A stretch of DNA of 64,000 nucleotides from Nitzschia sp. DOCU1 (lineage: Eukaryota; Bacillariophyta; Bacillariophyceae; Bacillariales; Bacillariaceae): positions 2,557,352-2,621,351 of the forward strand of contig OX595988.1 in the NCBI GenBank assembly GCA_951394045.1, written 5' to 3'. The notes under the pieces are model-generated. The model was given only the letters and a program-made list of their open reading frames with translations, made no database searches and was not told where the DNA came from. This document shows, in pieces, positions 21,239 to 30,640 of the stretch (the stretch's first letter is position 1; every line of letters starts with the position of its first letter). The position numbers and the translations under genes were made by a program.

Positions 21239-21250
21239 CTCTCCCCAACC
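21239..21250 (-). other. Polypurine tract of the gypsy element
   Basis: On the minus strand the sequence ggttggggagag lies directly before the 3' LTR, the expected place for the polypurine primer of plus-strand synthesis. Confidence 0.6.
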
Positions 21251-21287
21251 ATGAGGAGCGTCAAACAAGTAGTAAGGAATCCAAGAG

Positions 21288-24200
21288 TTAAGCAGGTTTG
21301 AGGCGCCGAATGTTGACTCGTTCCATCAAATTTGGACCGCGTCGAAGAGTAACAGTACCATTCACATGCACACGCACGATATCATGGGGCCCAGTAAACA
21401 ACGGTTTCAATTTGTCACCAGGTTTCCGAGGGCGCTCGAGATAAACTTGTTGACCAATTCGAAAATCGTGAGGACGTCGTTTGGTGTTGGCACGCAACAA
21501 TCTTTGATCAACCTTGGCTTGGCGCGCCTGAGTCAATGTTTGAATGTCAGCAATCAACGGCATATCCAGCAGCATATCACGGCCAAAGGTTAAAGCTCCA
21601 GGGGAAAAGCCACCAAGAGATAGATGTGCCGAACAACGACAGGCATGCATGGCAGTAGCAAGGGCACTTTCGATCATTGTTTCAACTTCAGCTTGACTGT
21701 GAGGAGGTTTCAGTTCCACATACGTGCGCAGAACTTGACCGACGGTTTTATGGACAGCTTCGATGATGCCGTTGGCTTGAGGATTATTGGAAGTAGTTGG
21801 CTTGCGTTTGATTCCCATGTTTTTCAAAAGCTTCTGGAATTCTTCACAAATGAATTCGGGACCGTTGTCATGTACGCATTCCAAGGGGCGAGGATAGCGA
21901 GACAAGTATCCGTTTTCGAAGGCACGCGCCACGGTGTTTCCTTGTTTGTTATTGCAGCGATAAATCTCAAGAAGATTCAATACTGGTTCGATACAGGTCA
22001 AGGCTTCGATCTTGATGTTGGTCTTATTCACCTTGAGTGTCCAAGGTCCGATCATGTCAACATGAACTTGTTGCCAGGGCAAAACGTGAGTAATTTCGCG
22101 GATAGGGAGTTCCCCATAATTCAATCTCGAATGCTTCATGCGCTTACAAACATCGCAGTTTGCGATCAAATCTTTTGCTTTGACACCAATATCCGGATGA
22201 GAGAAGTGACGTCGCACTGTTTTTTCAAGTTTCGTCGCCGCTTCGGCGTGGCCTAGTAGGCCATGATAGTATTTCAAAATGGGCACGACCATTTGTTGTG
22301 GTAAGGCTATCAGCCCACTGGATTCTCCAGTATCGGTTTCACCGATGCAGATGATCTCTGCGCCGCCCATCGGACGTTTTTTGTATGTTTCAGGATTGGT
22401 ATTTACCATCTCTTGCAGAGCTGTATCCTGCGTTTGATAATGTGAAATCGTTTCGAAATCGAAAGGATAACGTTCTTCATTGTCAAAACGAGGGTAAAAC
22501 AGCAAGCAGTCGGTAAGTGAACAATCAGGCTCAACGCACGCACCAAAATAATACTCATCGCTTCTGTTTTCCTTGTATTCTTCGTAATAAAGAATCGAAT
22601 CCTTGGGAACAGCACGCTCCCCAACCGTGGGACTAGCTTTCTCTTGTTCCGATCGGGGCACTCGACTTAGAGCATCCGCAACGACGTTGGTTTCGCCTTT
22701 CTTGTAATAAAACTTTGCGCCAAAATCTTCGAGCAACAGGCGCCAACGAAGGACGCGTTGTGTCGTGTATTGGGTCATAGAAAAGGTAAGATTCTTGTGG
22801 TCGGTGTGTATGTGTAATTCAGCACCGTAAAGCATCGTGCGAAAGGTTTTCAGCGTTTCGACTATACTCAACAGCTCTTTCTCGATCGTCGTATAGTTCA
22901 TTTGAGCCGGAGTTAATTTCCTGGAGTAGTATGCAACGGGACAACCTTCTTGGAGGATGACGGCACCGAGCTGATAATCTGATGAATCGGTCTCAATTAC
23001 AAACGGCTTGTTGTGATCCGGATATTTCAAAAGAACATCCATCGCAGCCAAAGCCTTCATTTCGTCGAACGCCTTGTCGCAAGCAGGCGTCCATTCGAAC
23101 GTCGATTTCCCTGTGAGATCCGTAAGCGGCGCCAGCACATGAGACCGCCTTGGCCACATGTCCCGATAAAAGTTGACCAGTCCGAGGAATGATCGTAGTT
23201 CCTTGACAGTCTTAGGCTTTTGCATTTTTAAAATAGCATCAACCTTCTTCTTCCATGGTTTAATTCCGGTAGGCGTGAGCCAGTAACCAAGAAAGTCTGT
23301 TTCCTTGACGGCCCATTCGCACTTCTTGGGATTGATAGTGAAGTTTTTCTCTTGCAAGATTGACAAGACCCGATCCAACAACTTGAGGTGATCTTCCCAG
23401 GAATTGCTGAAACAAGCAATATCATCAATGTAAATTTCAATATCCTTGACTTCGGCTAAAACACGTTCCATAATGTCTTGAGCCGCGTCAGGACTAATGG
23501 AAAGGCCCATCGGCAATCGATTGTATTTGTAGAGCCCAAAAGGCGTCGCGATAGTACAGAGATCCTTGGCTTCCTCATCGAGTTCAAACGTGTAGTACTG
23601 CATCGAAATATCAAGCTTCGTCAGAAACTTGTATCCGGTGCGTCTTGATAGAATGTCGGCTATACGAGGGATCGGGTAGACCTTGCGTCGAATAGCCTTG
23701 TTCAGTGCGCGAAAGTCAGAAATCCATCGCACACTTCCATCTTTCTTTGGTATGATAAATGAGCCAGCAATCCATTCCGACCGACGTGTTTTCGAGAGGA
23801 CGCCTTCTCGTTCGAGACGATCAAGCTCCTTCTTGAAAACATCCAATTGCGTCCGTGGAATGGGATATGTGCGGGCACAATGCGGCTTGACTGTTGGATC
23901 CAAATCCAAATGTATTTTCTCGTCCGGAAACACCTTTAACTTTGCGTCAAATAAGGTTTCGAACTTCTGTAAGACGCGCTTCAAATCTCGCTTGCGCGAA
24001 GACGAAAGGTGAGAACACGAATTAACAACTTCACCCACGTCCACTTTCTTGTAGTTACTCTCTTTGATCGTTTTTGAATGATAACCCGAATCGTCAACTC
24101 TCCCAATAGTTTCAGAGCGAAATGCATCGTCATTATATTGGGGCAGCGTCATTAATGGAATCATCTTCATAGGGAGCAACTTCTCATCCCATTCGACAGT

Positions 24201-24578
24201 CTTGTTTTTAAAATCCAGAACAATACCCAGATCCGAAAGTATATCTCGTCCAATGATAGCATCGTAGCGACACGGTGTATCAAAGACTTGAAAGGTCCCT
24301 TGCTCAATCGTCCGATGAGGATCGAGCTCTTGCAACTTGATTTCAGACAGCTTTACAGCTTCATTTGCCTTGAGTACTCCTGCTAGTGTCGTCCCCGTCA
24401 CCGCAGGAATCTTGAAGTACGTAACCCCTTTGCCCTCTAGAGATTTACTTCGAACCCACGAAGATGTAGAGCCCGAGTCCAGAAGAACCTTGAACATATA
24501 ATTTTTGTTATTTTCTTGAAAAGATATAGATGTAGTTGGAATGTAATCGTATGCAGTTTTGAGATTCACTTCCCCCAT
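21288..24578 (-). CDS. pol: Retrotransposon pol: protease, RT, RNase H, integrase
   Basis: The segment from its first ATG is 1096 residues. The aspartic protease has DSGST at 34-38. The reverse transcriptase spans about 235-480, with WISDFRALN, LPMGLSISP and catalytic YIDD at 383-386. RNase H begins near FVIETDSSDYQ (531) and contains the HIHTDHKNL element. The integrase has an HHCC zinc finger ending CDVCKRM, and a DDE core with Asp in VHVDMIGPW, Asp in CVHDNGPEF and Glu in NGIIEAVHKT. All catalytic residues appear present. The frame is the same as gag, with only a UGA at 24603-24605 and eight codons between them. Translation is therefore more likely by readthrough than from the internal ATG. 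Confidence 0.95.
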   Translation of the reverse strand: MGEVNLKTAYDYIPTTSISFQENNKNYMFKVLLDSGSTSSWVRSKSLEGKGVTYFKIPAVTGTTLAGVLKANEAVKLSEIKLQELDPHRTIEQGTFQVFDTPCRYDAIIGRDILSDLGIVLDFKNKTVEWDEKLLPMKMIPLMTLPQYNDDAFRSETIGRVDDSGYHSKTIKESNYKKVDVGEVVNSCSHLSSSRKRDLKRVLQKFETLFDAKLKVFPDEKIHLDLDPTVKPHCARTYPIPRTQLDVFKKELDRLEREGVLSKTRRSEWIAGSFIIPKKDGSVRWISDFRALNKAIRRKVYPIPRIADILSRRTGYKFLTKLDISMQYYTFELDEEAKDLCTIATPFGLYKYNRLPMGLSISPDAAQDIMERVLAEVKDIEIYIDDIACFSNSWEDHLKLLDRVLSILQEKNFTINPKKCEWAVKETDFLGYWLTPTGIKPWKKKVDAILKMQKPKTVKELRSFLGLVNFYRDMWPRRSHVLAPLTDLTGKSTFEWTPACDKAFDEMKALAAMDVLLKYPDHNKPFVIETDSSDYQLGAVILQEGCPVAYYSRKLTPAQMNYTTIEKELLSIVETLKTFRTMLYGAELHIHTDHKNLTFSMTQYTTQRVLRWRLLLEDFGAKFYYKKGETNVVADALSRVPRSEQEKASPTVGERAVPKDSILYYEEYKENRSDEYYFGACVEPDCSLTDCLLFYPRFDNEERYPFDFETISHYQTQDTALQEMVNTNPETYKKRPMGGAEIICIGETDTGESSGLIALPQQMVVPILKYYHGLLGHAEAATKLEKTVRRHFSHPDIGVKAKDLIANCDVCKRMKHSRLNYGELPIREITHVLPWQQVHVDMIGPWTLKVNKTNIKIEALTCIEPVLNLLEIYRCNNKQGNTVARAFENGYLSRYPRPLECVHDNGPEFICEEFQKLLKNMGIKRKPTTSNNPQANGIIEAVHKTVGQVLRTYVELKPPHSQAEVETMIESALATAMHACRCSAHLSLGGFSPGALTFGRDMLLDMPLIADIQTLTQARQAKVDQRLLRANTKRRPHDFRIGQQVYLERPRKPGDKLKPLFTGPHDIVRVHVNGTVTLRRGPNLMERVNIRRLKPA

Positions 24579-24593
24579 GAAGGAATCCTGTAC

Positions 24594-24605
24594 CGGCGGT
24601 AGTCA
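24594..24605 (-). promoter_or_regulatory. Putative stop-codon readthrough site UGA-CUA
   Basis: Gag ends TGG TGA CTA CCG, and the same frame continues through LPPVQDSF into pol. UGA followed by CUA is the known efficient readthrough context used by several viruses and some cellular genes. Confidence 0.6.
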
Positions 24606-25838
24606 CCAACGACCATCCGCATAGTACTCCTCGTCTTCATCGTATCCCTCCTGGAAATACGTGTCTTCATTAACTTCTTCTTGATAATCTTGGGGATCGT
24701 TCGATTCAGCCAGATAATTGTCTTGATCGCCCGGATGCGTTTGCGGCTCCGAATGCGAATGATGAGCGTCTTGGCCATAACTTGCCGAATCATCAACGTA
24801 GTGTGCGGCTTGTTGGACTCGAACGGGTTGGAATCGACCACGTCCGGCAAATCCACCACGTCCCTGATAGCGTCCAGGAGATGCGCTTGAACCTGTACTC
24901 ACCCTTGAAGGCGGTGTATTCAAACGCCGATATTGAGCTTGCGGAGTGTAACCGCCTTGCACAGCAGCTCCTGGCGCAGCTTGAGAACCTTGATTGTAAT
25001 ATCCGCGGCCCTGATGGTTGTAATAGCCACGTCCTTGATTGTAGTAATTACCATCACGGTATCCCCGACCAAAGCCACGTCCTTGGTATCCTTGTTGAGC
25101 ACGACCACGTCCGCCTCGTCCACCACCACCACGAGCATTGTTTCGTTCCCGGATTCTATTATGAATCTCTTCTTGTTCCGCAAAGTAATTAGTTATGTCC
25201 TCGTAGGAAGAGGTCACCACGGAAAGATTGCTTCTGCCAAAATGGTCCTTCCATTCTTGGAGCATGGCCATATGCAAAAGATATTTAAGTTCCAGCTCCG
25301 AGTATGGTTCCGTATCGTTGGCACCTGGGAACCATTTCATCAACCGATTAAGGAATCGGTATCGCGCAGCCAATTCACGAACTGAAAGTTTGAATGGCTT
25401 AGGAGCAGTGTCCATATAGAGCTTCTGCTTAGGAACGTCGGACTCTCGTAAGAACTTCTTGACAAACTCAGCAATAGCGAGCCTGAAAGTGTCGTTAGTC
25501 TCAGTTGCTTGAGTAGCTCGAGCAATATCCCATTGATCTCGGATAGTGCCCCTGAGACATTCACGGAACTTTTCGAACTTCTTGGGACCAGTCGACAAAT
25601 TGAGTCGCCCTGCGCCTGCGACATCATGAAATTCTTCGATTGTACGGAGAATCAATTCGATATTGAGTTCATCCGCTAGGGGAACCTGCACCTTGCGTTT
25701 TTCATGCACCGGGGCGTTAATCGTTCCGATGTTGACTGTTGCAACGATTGACGCTTGACGCAATTCATTCAATTTCAACTCCGTTATCAACGGAATCACA
25801 GGAGCACGACTGGCAGCAGCAGTCGCCGAAAGACTCAT
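24603..25838 (-). CDS. gag: Retrotransposon gag-like protein with RGG-rich tail
   Basis: The reading frame is open to 25910, but the ATG at 25838 (MSLSATAAASRAPVIP) is the better start, giving about 411 residues. The N-terminal two thirds look like a helical capsid region. The C-terminal part is a Gly/Arg/Tyr/Gln-rich stretch with repeated GRG, RGG and YNQGRGYYN units, ending in an acidic Tyr-rich tail. No CCHC zinc knuckle is visible. The RGG-type region may take over RNA binding (inference). It is in frame with pol and separated from it by one UGA. Confidence 0.88.
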   Translation of the reverse strand: MSLSATAAASRAPVIPLITELKLNELRQASIVATVNIGTINAPVHEKRKVQVPLADELNIELILRTIEEFHDVAGAGRLNLSTGPKKFEKFRECLRGTIRDQWDIARATQATETNDTFRLAIAEFVKKFLRESDVPKQKLYMDTAPKPFKLSVRELAARYRFLNRLMKWFPGANDTEPYSELELKYLLHMAMLQEWKDHFGRSNLSVVTSSYEDITNYFAEQEEIHNRIRERNNARGGGGRGGRGRAQQGYQGRGFGRGYRDGNYYNQGRGYYNHQGRGYYNQGSQAAPGAAVQGGYTPQAQYRRLNTPPSRVSTGSSASPGRYQGRGGFAGRGRFQPVRVQQAAHYVDDSASYGQDAHHSHSEPQTHPGDQDNYLAESNDPQDYQEEVNEDTYFQEGYDEDEEYYADGRW

Positions 25839-25943
25839 GGTGATAGGATGGGAAAACTCGTAACCTATATAGCAAAAAGAGAGGAAGGTAAAAGCCGACA
25901 GATGAAACAAATTTCACTTGCCGGTCTCGTAGAAGATAGTACT

Positions 25944-25975
25944 GATTGTACGCGAATCGCTTTCTGAATTCAGAG
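25944..25975 (-). other. Presumed primer-binding region of the gypsy element
   Basis: Directly after the 5' LTR the element reads CTCTGAATTCAGAAAGCG. It does not start with the TGG expected for pairing with a tRNA CCA end. It holds the perfect 12-bp palindrome TCTGAATTCAGA. The primer type cannot be named. Confidence 0.3.
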
Positions 25976-26124
25976 TGAACTACGCGTGAGAGACAATCAA
26001 CTATCAAGTATTATGAGGGCTACGAGGCAGGAGGGCACCATGCCGGTGAACTAATGAGGGAGGACATGCGTCAGTGGAAGCATACGTCAGTGGAGGTGCG
26101 CCAGTGACAGGTGACGGCATCACA
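25976..26124 (-). repeat. 5' LTR of the gypsy element
   Basis: Identical to 21090-21238 over all 149 bases. It acts as the promoter LTR for the minus-strand element. Confidence 0.95.
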
Positions 26125-26734
26125 TACCACCGGGAAAAAGATAATGCACCCGCCCGGGGTTGAGTCCGAAGCACGATAAAAGCATAAATATATATATATA
26201 TATCATACTACCGATAGCTGAAGAGAATACACGAACAAGGCACTATCTCTCTAGAACATGTTGTATAGCACCGGTAACTTCGGTGCGGGGCCCACGAGAC
26301 GTAATTGCTTCATTTGTTAGTAGAATCGTTTTTGTAATCATCTGAATTCTTGGGTTGCTAGTACGTCCGAATCGAGGATACCAGTAGTAGTATGATTGCT
26401 GCACGGGCTCCATGATGATCTCGTACTTTTTCGTAGAGGACAAACCTGGGTGGTGCGCGACTTCACGAATCGCGCCTCCTTCCTTGAATGATTCATGGAA
26501 GTCGGCAATCATTTATTCACCACTGCAGCATTGTCGTATTAGTACTAAGTTGATAAGCAGTCATTGATCCTATCTCAGTAGGAGAAGTAGTCAGTAGAAG
26601 CAGTCAAGTCGTATAGTTCTTGTCGTCTAATTATTAGCTATGCATGTATGCCTCCCCCTTTAAAGAATGATATTGGCCCTTCCCTACCACAAAATGTATC
26701 TCTAGTTTCGTCGTCTGGCTGCTGTAACGGGAGC
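26125..26734. other. Intergenic right flank of the retrotransposon
   Basis: Holds an (AT)n microsatellite at about 26187-26203. No supported gene. Confidence 0.4.
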
Positions 26735-27139
26735 CTATCGTCTTTTGTTCTTCAGGATTCCTCTCGGTCGAGAGGAGGACGAAGATGTGGTGGAGTGGGT
26801 ATCGGAGATAGACGAATTAAAGGATGAGTTCATACAGAAACCCCCGTCGGTGGTGAGAGCTGCTGCTGGCGTCTTGGAACTATCCTGCCAGTCGGATAGG
26901 GACATCGAGCCCACTGGAATTTTGTATGCCTCGAGTTCCCAATGGGAATGGCGCATGACTCTTTTGTCATGGTCACTTAGCACCTCAAAGATTCGAAAAG
27001 CTTCGTGTCGGATCGATTCCATTTGGTCCGGGCTTGGGTATCCCACAATGTCCAGATTTGCTTTGGCATTAATAACCAACATCCTGGAGTCGATGAAACG
27101 AATATCCAGCGTGCGAGAGAGGTCAGATTCGAGGGACAT
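26735..27139 (-). CDS. Hypothetical protein with Ser-rich tail
   Basis: The frame is open up to 27307; the ATG at 27139 gives 134 residues (MSLESDLSRTLDIRF...). It contains an amphipathic segment, YPSPDQMESIRHEAFRIFEV, and ends in a Ser/Thr run followed by RPRGILKNKRR, a basic ending reminiscent of many lineage-specific diatom proteins. No family was recognised. The opposite strand is also open over most of the region, so this call rests on composition only. The reading frame may be fortuitous. Confidence 0.35.
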   Translation of the reverse strand: MSLESDLSRTLDIRFIDSRMLVINAKANLDIVGYPSPDQMESIRHEAFRIFEVLSDHDKRVMRHSHWELEAYKIPVGSMSLSDWQDSSKTPAAALTTDGGFCMNSSFNSSISDTHSTTSSSSSRPRGILKNKRR

Positions 27140-28457
27140 GATAAAGCAGGTAGTTGATGGTTGTGAAACTTTAGAATTTATGAGAGTGGTGGTGATGTTT
27201 GTGAGATGCCTAGTCGAACAAACACTACGATAAGCAAGATTCAATGCCAAGGCCGGGTTGGCATTTGGGCCACATAAGCCACTCTCTTGTGGCATGGTTG
27301 AGCCCAAAGGCCCAATCAGAGTATCATTCGGTTAATGGTTAAAGTATTCTGTCTCCCAGTTTCAACTTTCCGATAACATTAAACAACAAAAAATACATAG
27401 GGCAAAATCGTCCTAAGTGCAAAACAAGCAAGTCTGAAGGGTAATAAACTTTTCAAACTCGCTATTTCATTAGATCGTGCTGCATTTGGTCTCGCGGCGA
27501 GCAACAGAGAGGCGCAGCAGCAACAATGCCTTGGGGGGGGGGGGGGCTTATGTCAGAATAAACACTTAAGATGGTGTATCTAAGCCTTCCTGCATGCGAG
27601 GTTCAGTGGTTACATTGGAACTTGAATGCTGCACAAGAACAATTGGTGACAACCGTCTTGTTCCCTCTTCGTTGTCGAATTTCTGATCAAAAATGGCATG
27701 CATCATTGGTTTGCCATTTTCGTCCCTCCAACTAGAGATGAAATCGAATCGACTCAAGGGATAAAGAATGGGTAGTGATGCCCGGTGCCGAAGAACAAGA
27801 AGAACTATCCCAAAAATTATTTGTGTACTGCGTGATCTTCTTGGTGTTTTTCCTAACAAGCGATTGGACCGGAATCATTGCGATGAACGATAGCCCATTC
27901 CTTTTATTTTTGACGTCCACAGCCTGCGCAAATCAAGATCTCTCTGCTGTCCCTCGTCGAGGTGCTGGTGAATGATTGTCGAACAAGCCAAAAAAGACGT
28001 TACCCACCACCACAACAACTACTAGTAGTACCGTACGTCTTGAGGACTCTCGTACCACTGAGGAGACCACCACGAGGCAGAACGAGAATTAGAACGCCGT
28101 ACTATGATAGTGCTGAAGATCATACCTGGTAATAGTGTAAGTTTCTCGAATCGTACCAACGTTCCAGTTTACACATTGGAGAACTTGCGTCAATATCTAT
28201 GGTCCAAATTCGGGTCGTTTTAGTCGGTTTTCGATCCCTAAATAACGCGACGACCGACGGACGCAGCATGACAACACCCTCTTCGAAGCGAGATTCGAGC
28301 GATGACGACGACAGATTTCGCTGTTGGTTTCCTGAGGTAGTTATTGAGCTGCTGCGATTAAAGGGTTCAGACTTTCAGTTGAAAGCCTCCCTATTAGTGG
28401 AATATTGATTGTGAAAGTTAATAGTCCCAACGAGCTACATGCCGTAAAGCAACCGAA
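27140..28457. other. Intergenic region with a 14-G run
   Basis: About 1.3 kb with only short open frames on both strands, none convincing. A homopolymer of 14 G lies at 27533-27546. The promoter of the EVE-domain gene is expected at its right end. Confidence 0.4.
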
Positions 28458-29288
28458 ATGGTAGGTCTGGATGGATTGACAATGGTGACGCTGTTATTGG
28501 GGGCAAAAGCATGGTGCACGAGTGGACTTTGCTCTCGTCGGAATCAGGTGAAGTGGATACGCATCAATAATTCCTTCGACTTTGCATTCCTTCAGGGAAA
28601 GTCGCATTGTTCGAGTCAAACATTTCTTACGACTACGCTTTGTGCTCAGCCATTGACACCCAGCTATTTTCTTCTCAAATCAGAGCCTGATGAATTTTCA
28701 ATTCAGGATCTGCAAGACCGGCAAGAAGCAGAGTGGGATGGGGTGCGAAGTTTTCAAGCCCGAAACAAAATGCGATTAATGAAGAAAGATGATCTGGCGT
28801 TCTTTTATCACTCAAGCTGCAAAGTCCCTGCCATTGTTGGTACGATGCGTGTTGTGCGTGAGGCCGCACCGGATGTCACTGCCCTGGATCCCAATCATAA
28901 GGGATATGATCCAAAGTCTACCCCCGAGAATTGCCGCTGGGACGCAGTTCGTGTCAGATTTGAATCCATTTTTGATAATCCAGTCACCTTACAGCAACTT
29001 AAATCAAGTACTGACGAGGCGATCGCGGATATGACACTTCTTCGTCAGGGCCGACTGAGCGTCCACGAGGTTACCAGCGAGCAATGGGAAAAGGTGACGG
29101 AAATGGCGAATAGTGTTGCCACTAGCGATGACATTTTTGAACCAGAGACCAATACTCGCAAACGAAAGTCCAATGCTTCTTCCGCAAAAGCGACGGCTAG
29201 CAAGACAGGGGCGAGTGCTGACGCTGATGAGCCACCACCGCCCAAACCGAAAAACGTGCGCCAAAGAAGGTCCAGAGCATCAAAGTGA
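28458..29288 (+). CDS. EVE-domain protein, THYN1-like
   Basis: A 276-residue single-exon protein. After an N-terminal extension of about 70 residues, perhaps an organelle signal, comes an EVE domain (PF01878) of the thymocyte nuclear protein 1 type. Visible elements are YFLLKSEPDEFSIQDL, WDGVRSFQARNKMRLMKKDD, FFYHSSCKVPAIVGTMRVV, a KGYDPKS element and LLRQGRLSVHEVTSEQW. EVE domains are PUA-related folds that read modified bases. The C-terminus is a basic Lys/Arg/Ala/Pro tail (PPPPKPKNVRQRRSRASK) that could serve as a nuclear signal or nucleic-acid-binding tail. An alternative start lies at residue 9. Confidence 0.9.
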   Translation: MVGLDGLTMVTLLLGAKAWCTSGLCSRRNQVKWIRINNSFDFAFLQGKSHCSSQTFLTTTLCAQPLTPSYFLLKSEPDEFSIQDLQDRQEAEWDGVRSFQARNKMRLMKKDDLAFFYHSSCKVPAIVGTMRVVREAAPDVTALDPNHKGYDPKSTPENCRWDAVRVRFESIFDNPVTLQQLKSSTDEAIADMTLLRQGRLSVHEVTSEQWEKVTEMANSVATSDDIFEPETNTRKRKSNASSAKATASKTGASADADEPPPPKPKNVRQRRSRASK

Positions 29289-29479
29289 ACGTCAACCGGA
29301 CAGCGCAAAAAGAGTGATCACGGTAATGACCAGAATCTGGTGCTCCATGTAAAGTCTGCGTAGTGTCAGCTGGTGCAATGGGTCACTCTCGAATCCATGA
29401 AAAAATCTCTGGATGACTCAATGTGCTATTTGGCATTGCCACATCCTATAATGTTACACGTGCTTCGACCGCTGAGGAA

Positions 29480-30640
29480 TCAAAATGCTTGATTCCACAA
29501 GTCTTCGTCGGGGAGATGCCCTGATAATAATCCATGTAAAGAAGAATCAGCAGCGTCATTCCCAACATCAGACGCAGCAGTCGTGAACCTTGTGGCGGCT
29601 GGGGGTCTCGACGACGACAGCGGCCTTCCGTCAAGATCCACTTCCGCGCCATTATTGAAGAAGTGAATCATCGGAGACGAACTGATTGGTTGTCCGTTAG
29701 GTTGTGGCTGTTGCTGGTCAAAGACAAACAAGTCCGGGGGCGGATCTGTTGTGGACGACACTGGGATTTCTCGCCACGATTCAGAAAATTGTTGACTGGA
29801 ACCATCGCGGTGAAGATTCGAAGGTACGCTTGTATCTCTCCTCGTTCCCCGCTTGAATAGAGAAATTCCAGCACTGCCATCGCCAAGATTTTCCCAATCG
29901 GGAATACCTGCTGCTACTGAATTGTCTTGGTGGATATTGGAATGTGACCACGTCATCTCGTTTGCAAACGGGATTTGCCTGTTTTGCATTGGAGGCTTTG
30001 GGGGGATAGCATCCCACGTTTCTGGTCTCGCTTGATGTTGCATTGCGTGGCTCGGTGAAAAATCTAAATTCGGCGGAGGTGGTTCTTGTGGTCGTCCAGA
30101 ATTTGCTTGGCTTGCTAGATCTATGGCATTGCCGGAATAGGACGACTGCCGATGCATTCCAAATGACGACGCCTCTTCAAATGCTAGTTCCTGTGATTCG
30201 CCACCCCACCCGAACGTTTCCTCGCTATACAAGGCGTCTACAAATGGTGACTTTTTCTGAAAACGAGCTATCCCGGGAGGTCGTGGTGTTGCTAGGGCCT
30301 GTGGTCGTCCCCGAAACAGTGGTTGTTGATGGGCTGTGTGCGGGTGTGGCGAAAATGTTGCAACTGACGACGAGGAAGCCTCTTGCCAGTCATAGGTTGC
30401 TGGATGATGCATGCCTTCGTTTCGATCCGCACGATGAGATTGCGATCGATCCGCAAAAGGAGAATGTTGGAACATTGGTCCAGCGCGGACGTCAGCTGGC
30501 ATCCTACTGCCTCCGGGATACGACGGCGAGGCGTGGTATCCATACGGTGTTGTCATCGCCGCCGCCCTCGAGCTATGATATCTTGCCGCTCTTGAATCTC
30601 GTATTCTGCGCACAGATTGCGGCTGGACAGGATAGTGCAT
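29480..30640 (-). CDS. Hypothetical disordered Pro/Ser/Gln-rich protein
   Basis: From the ATG at 30640 (MHYPVQPQSV) it would be 386 residues; the frame is open upstream and an ATG at 30853 would add 71 residues. Composition is low complexity (Ser, Pro, Gln, His, Arg), with no transmembrane segment or known domain. The C-terminus is acidic and hydrophobic (SLHGLLSGHLPDEDLWNQAF), like a short binding motif or activation-type tail. It converges on the EVE gene. The opposite strand has a 247-codon open frame, a weaker candidate. The function is not recognised. Confidence 0.5.
   Translation of the reverse strand: MHYPVQPQSVRRIRDSRAARYHSSRAAAMTTPYGYHASPSYPGGSRMPADVRAGPMFQHSPFADRSQSHRADRNEGMHHPATYDWQEASSSSVATFSPHPHTAHQQPLFRGRPQALATPRPPGIARFQKKSPFVDALYSEETFGWGGESQELAFEEASSFGMHRQSSYSGNAIDLASQANSGRPQEPPPPNLDFSPSHAMQHQARPETWDAIPPKPPMQNRQIPFANEMTWSHSNIHQDNSVAAGIPDWENLGDGSAGISLFKRGTRRDTSVPSNLHRDGSSQQFSESWREIPVSSTTDPPPDLFVFDQQQPQPNGQPISSSPMIHFFNNGAEVDLDGRPLSSSRPPAATRFTTAASDVGNDAADSSLHGLLSGHLPDEDLWNQAF

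Larger units (their letters stand above)
21090..26124 (-). mobile_element. Complete Ty3/gypsy LTR retrotransposon
   Basis: A 5035-bp element read on the minus strand, bounded by two identical 149-bp LTRs (TG...CA). It carries gag, then protease, reverse transcriptase, RNase H and integrase in the Ty3/gypsy (Metaviridae) order. Both reading frames are open apart from the single UGA between gag and pol. Identical LTRs and intact genes indicate a recent insertion. The bases flanking the outer LTR ends share only tac (21087-21089 and 26125-26127), so a normal 4-6 bp target duplication is not evident. A purine-rich tract precedes the 3' LTR. Confidence 0.95.

Noticed and set aside
26745..27233. 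A 162-codon + strand frame
   Set aside because: It overlaps the minus-strand Ser-tailed candidate and has no features. Both may be non-coding; the minus-strand one was listed at low confidence.
27533..27546. A run of 14 G
   Set aside because: A simple homopolymer, noted as a possible sequencing-error site but with no evidence of function.
27566..27975. Short frames with hydrophobic stretches on both strands
   Set aside because: No start context, homologue or splice support; likely chance in an AT-richer spacer.
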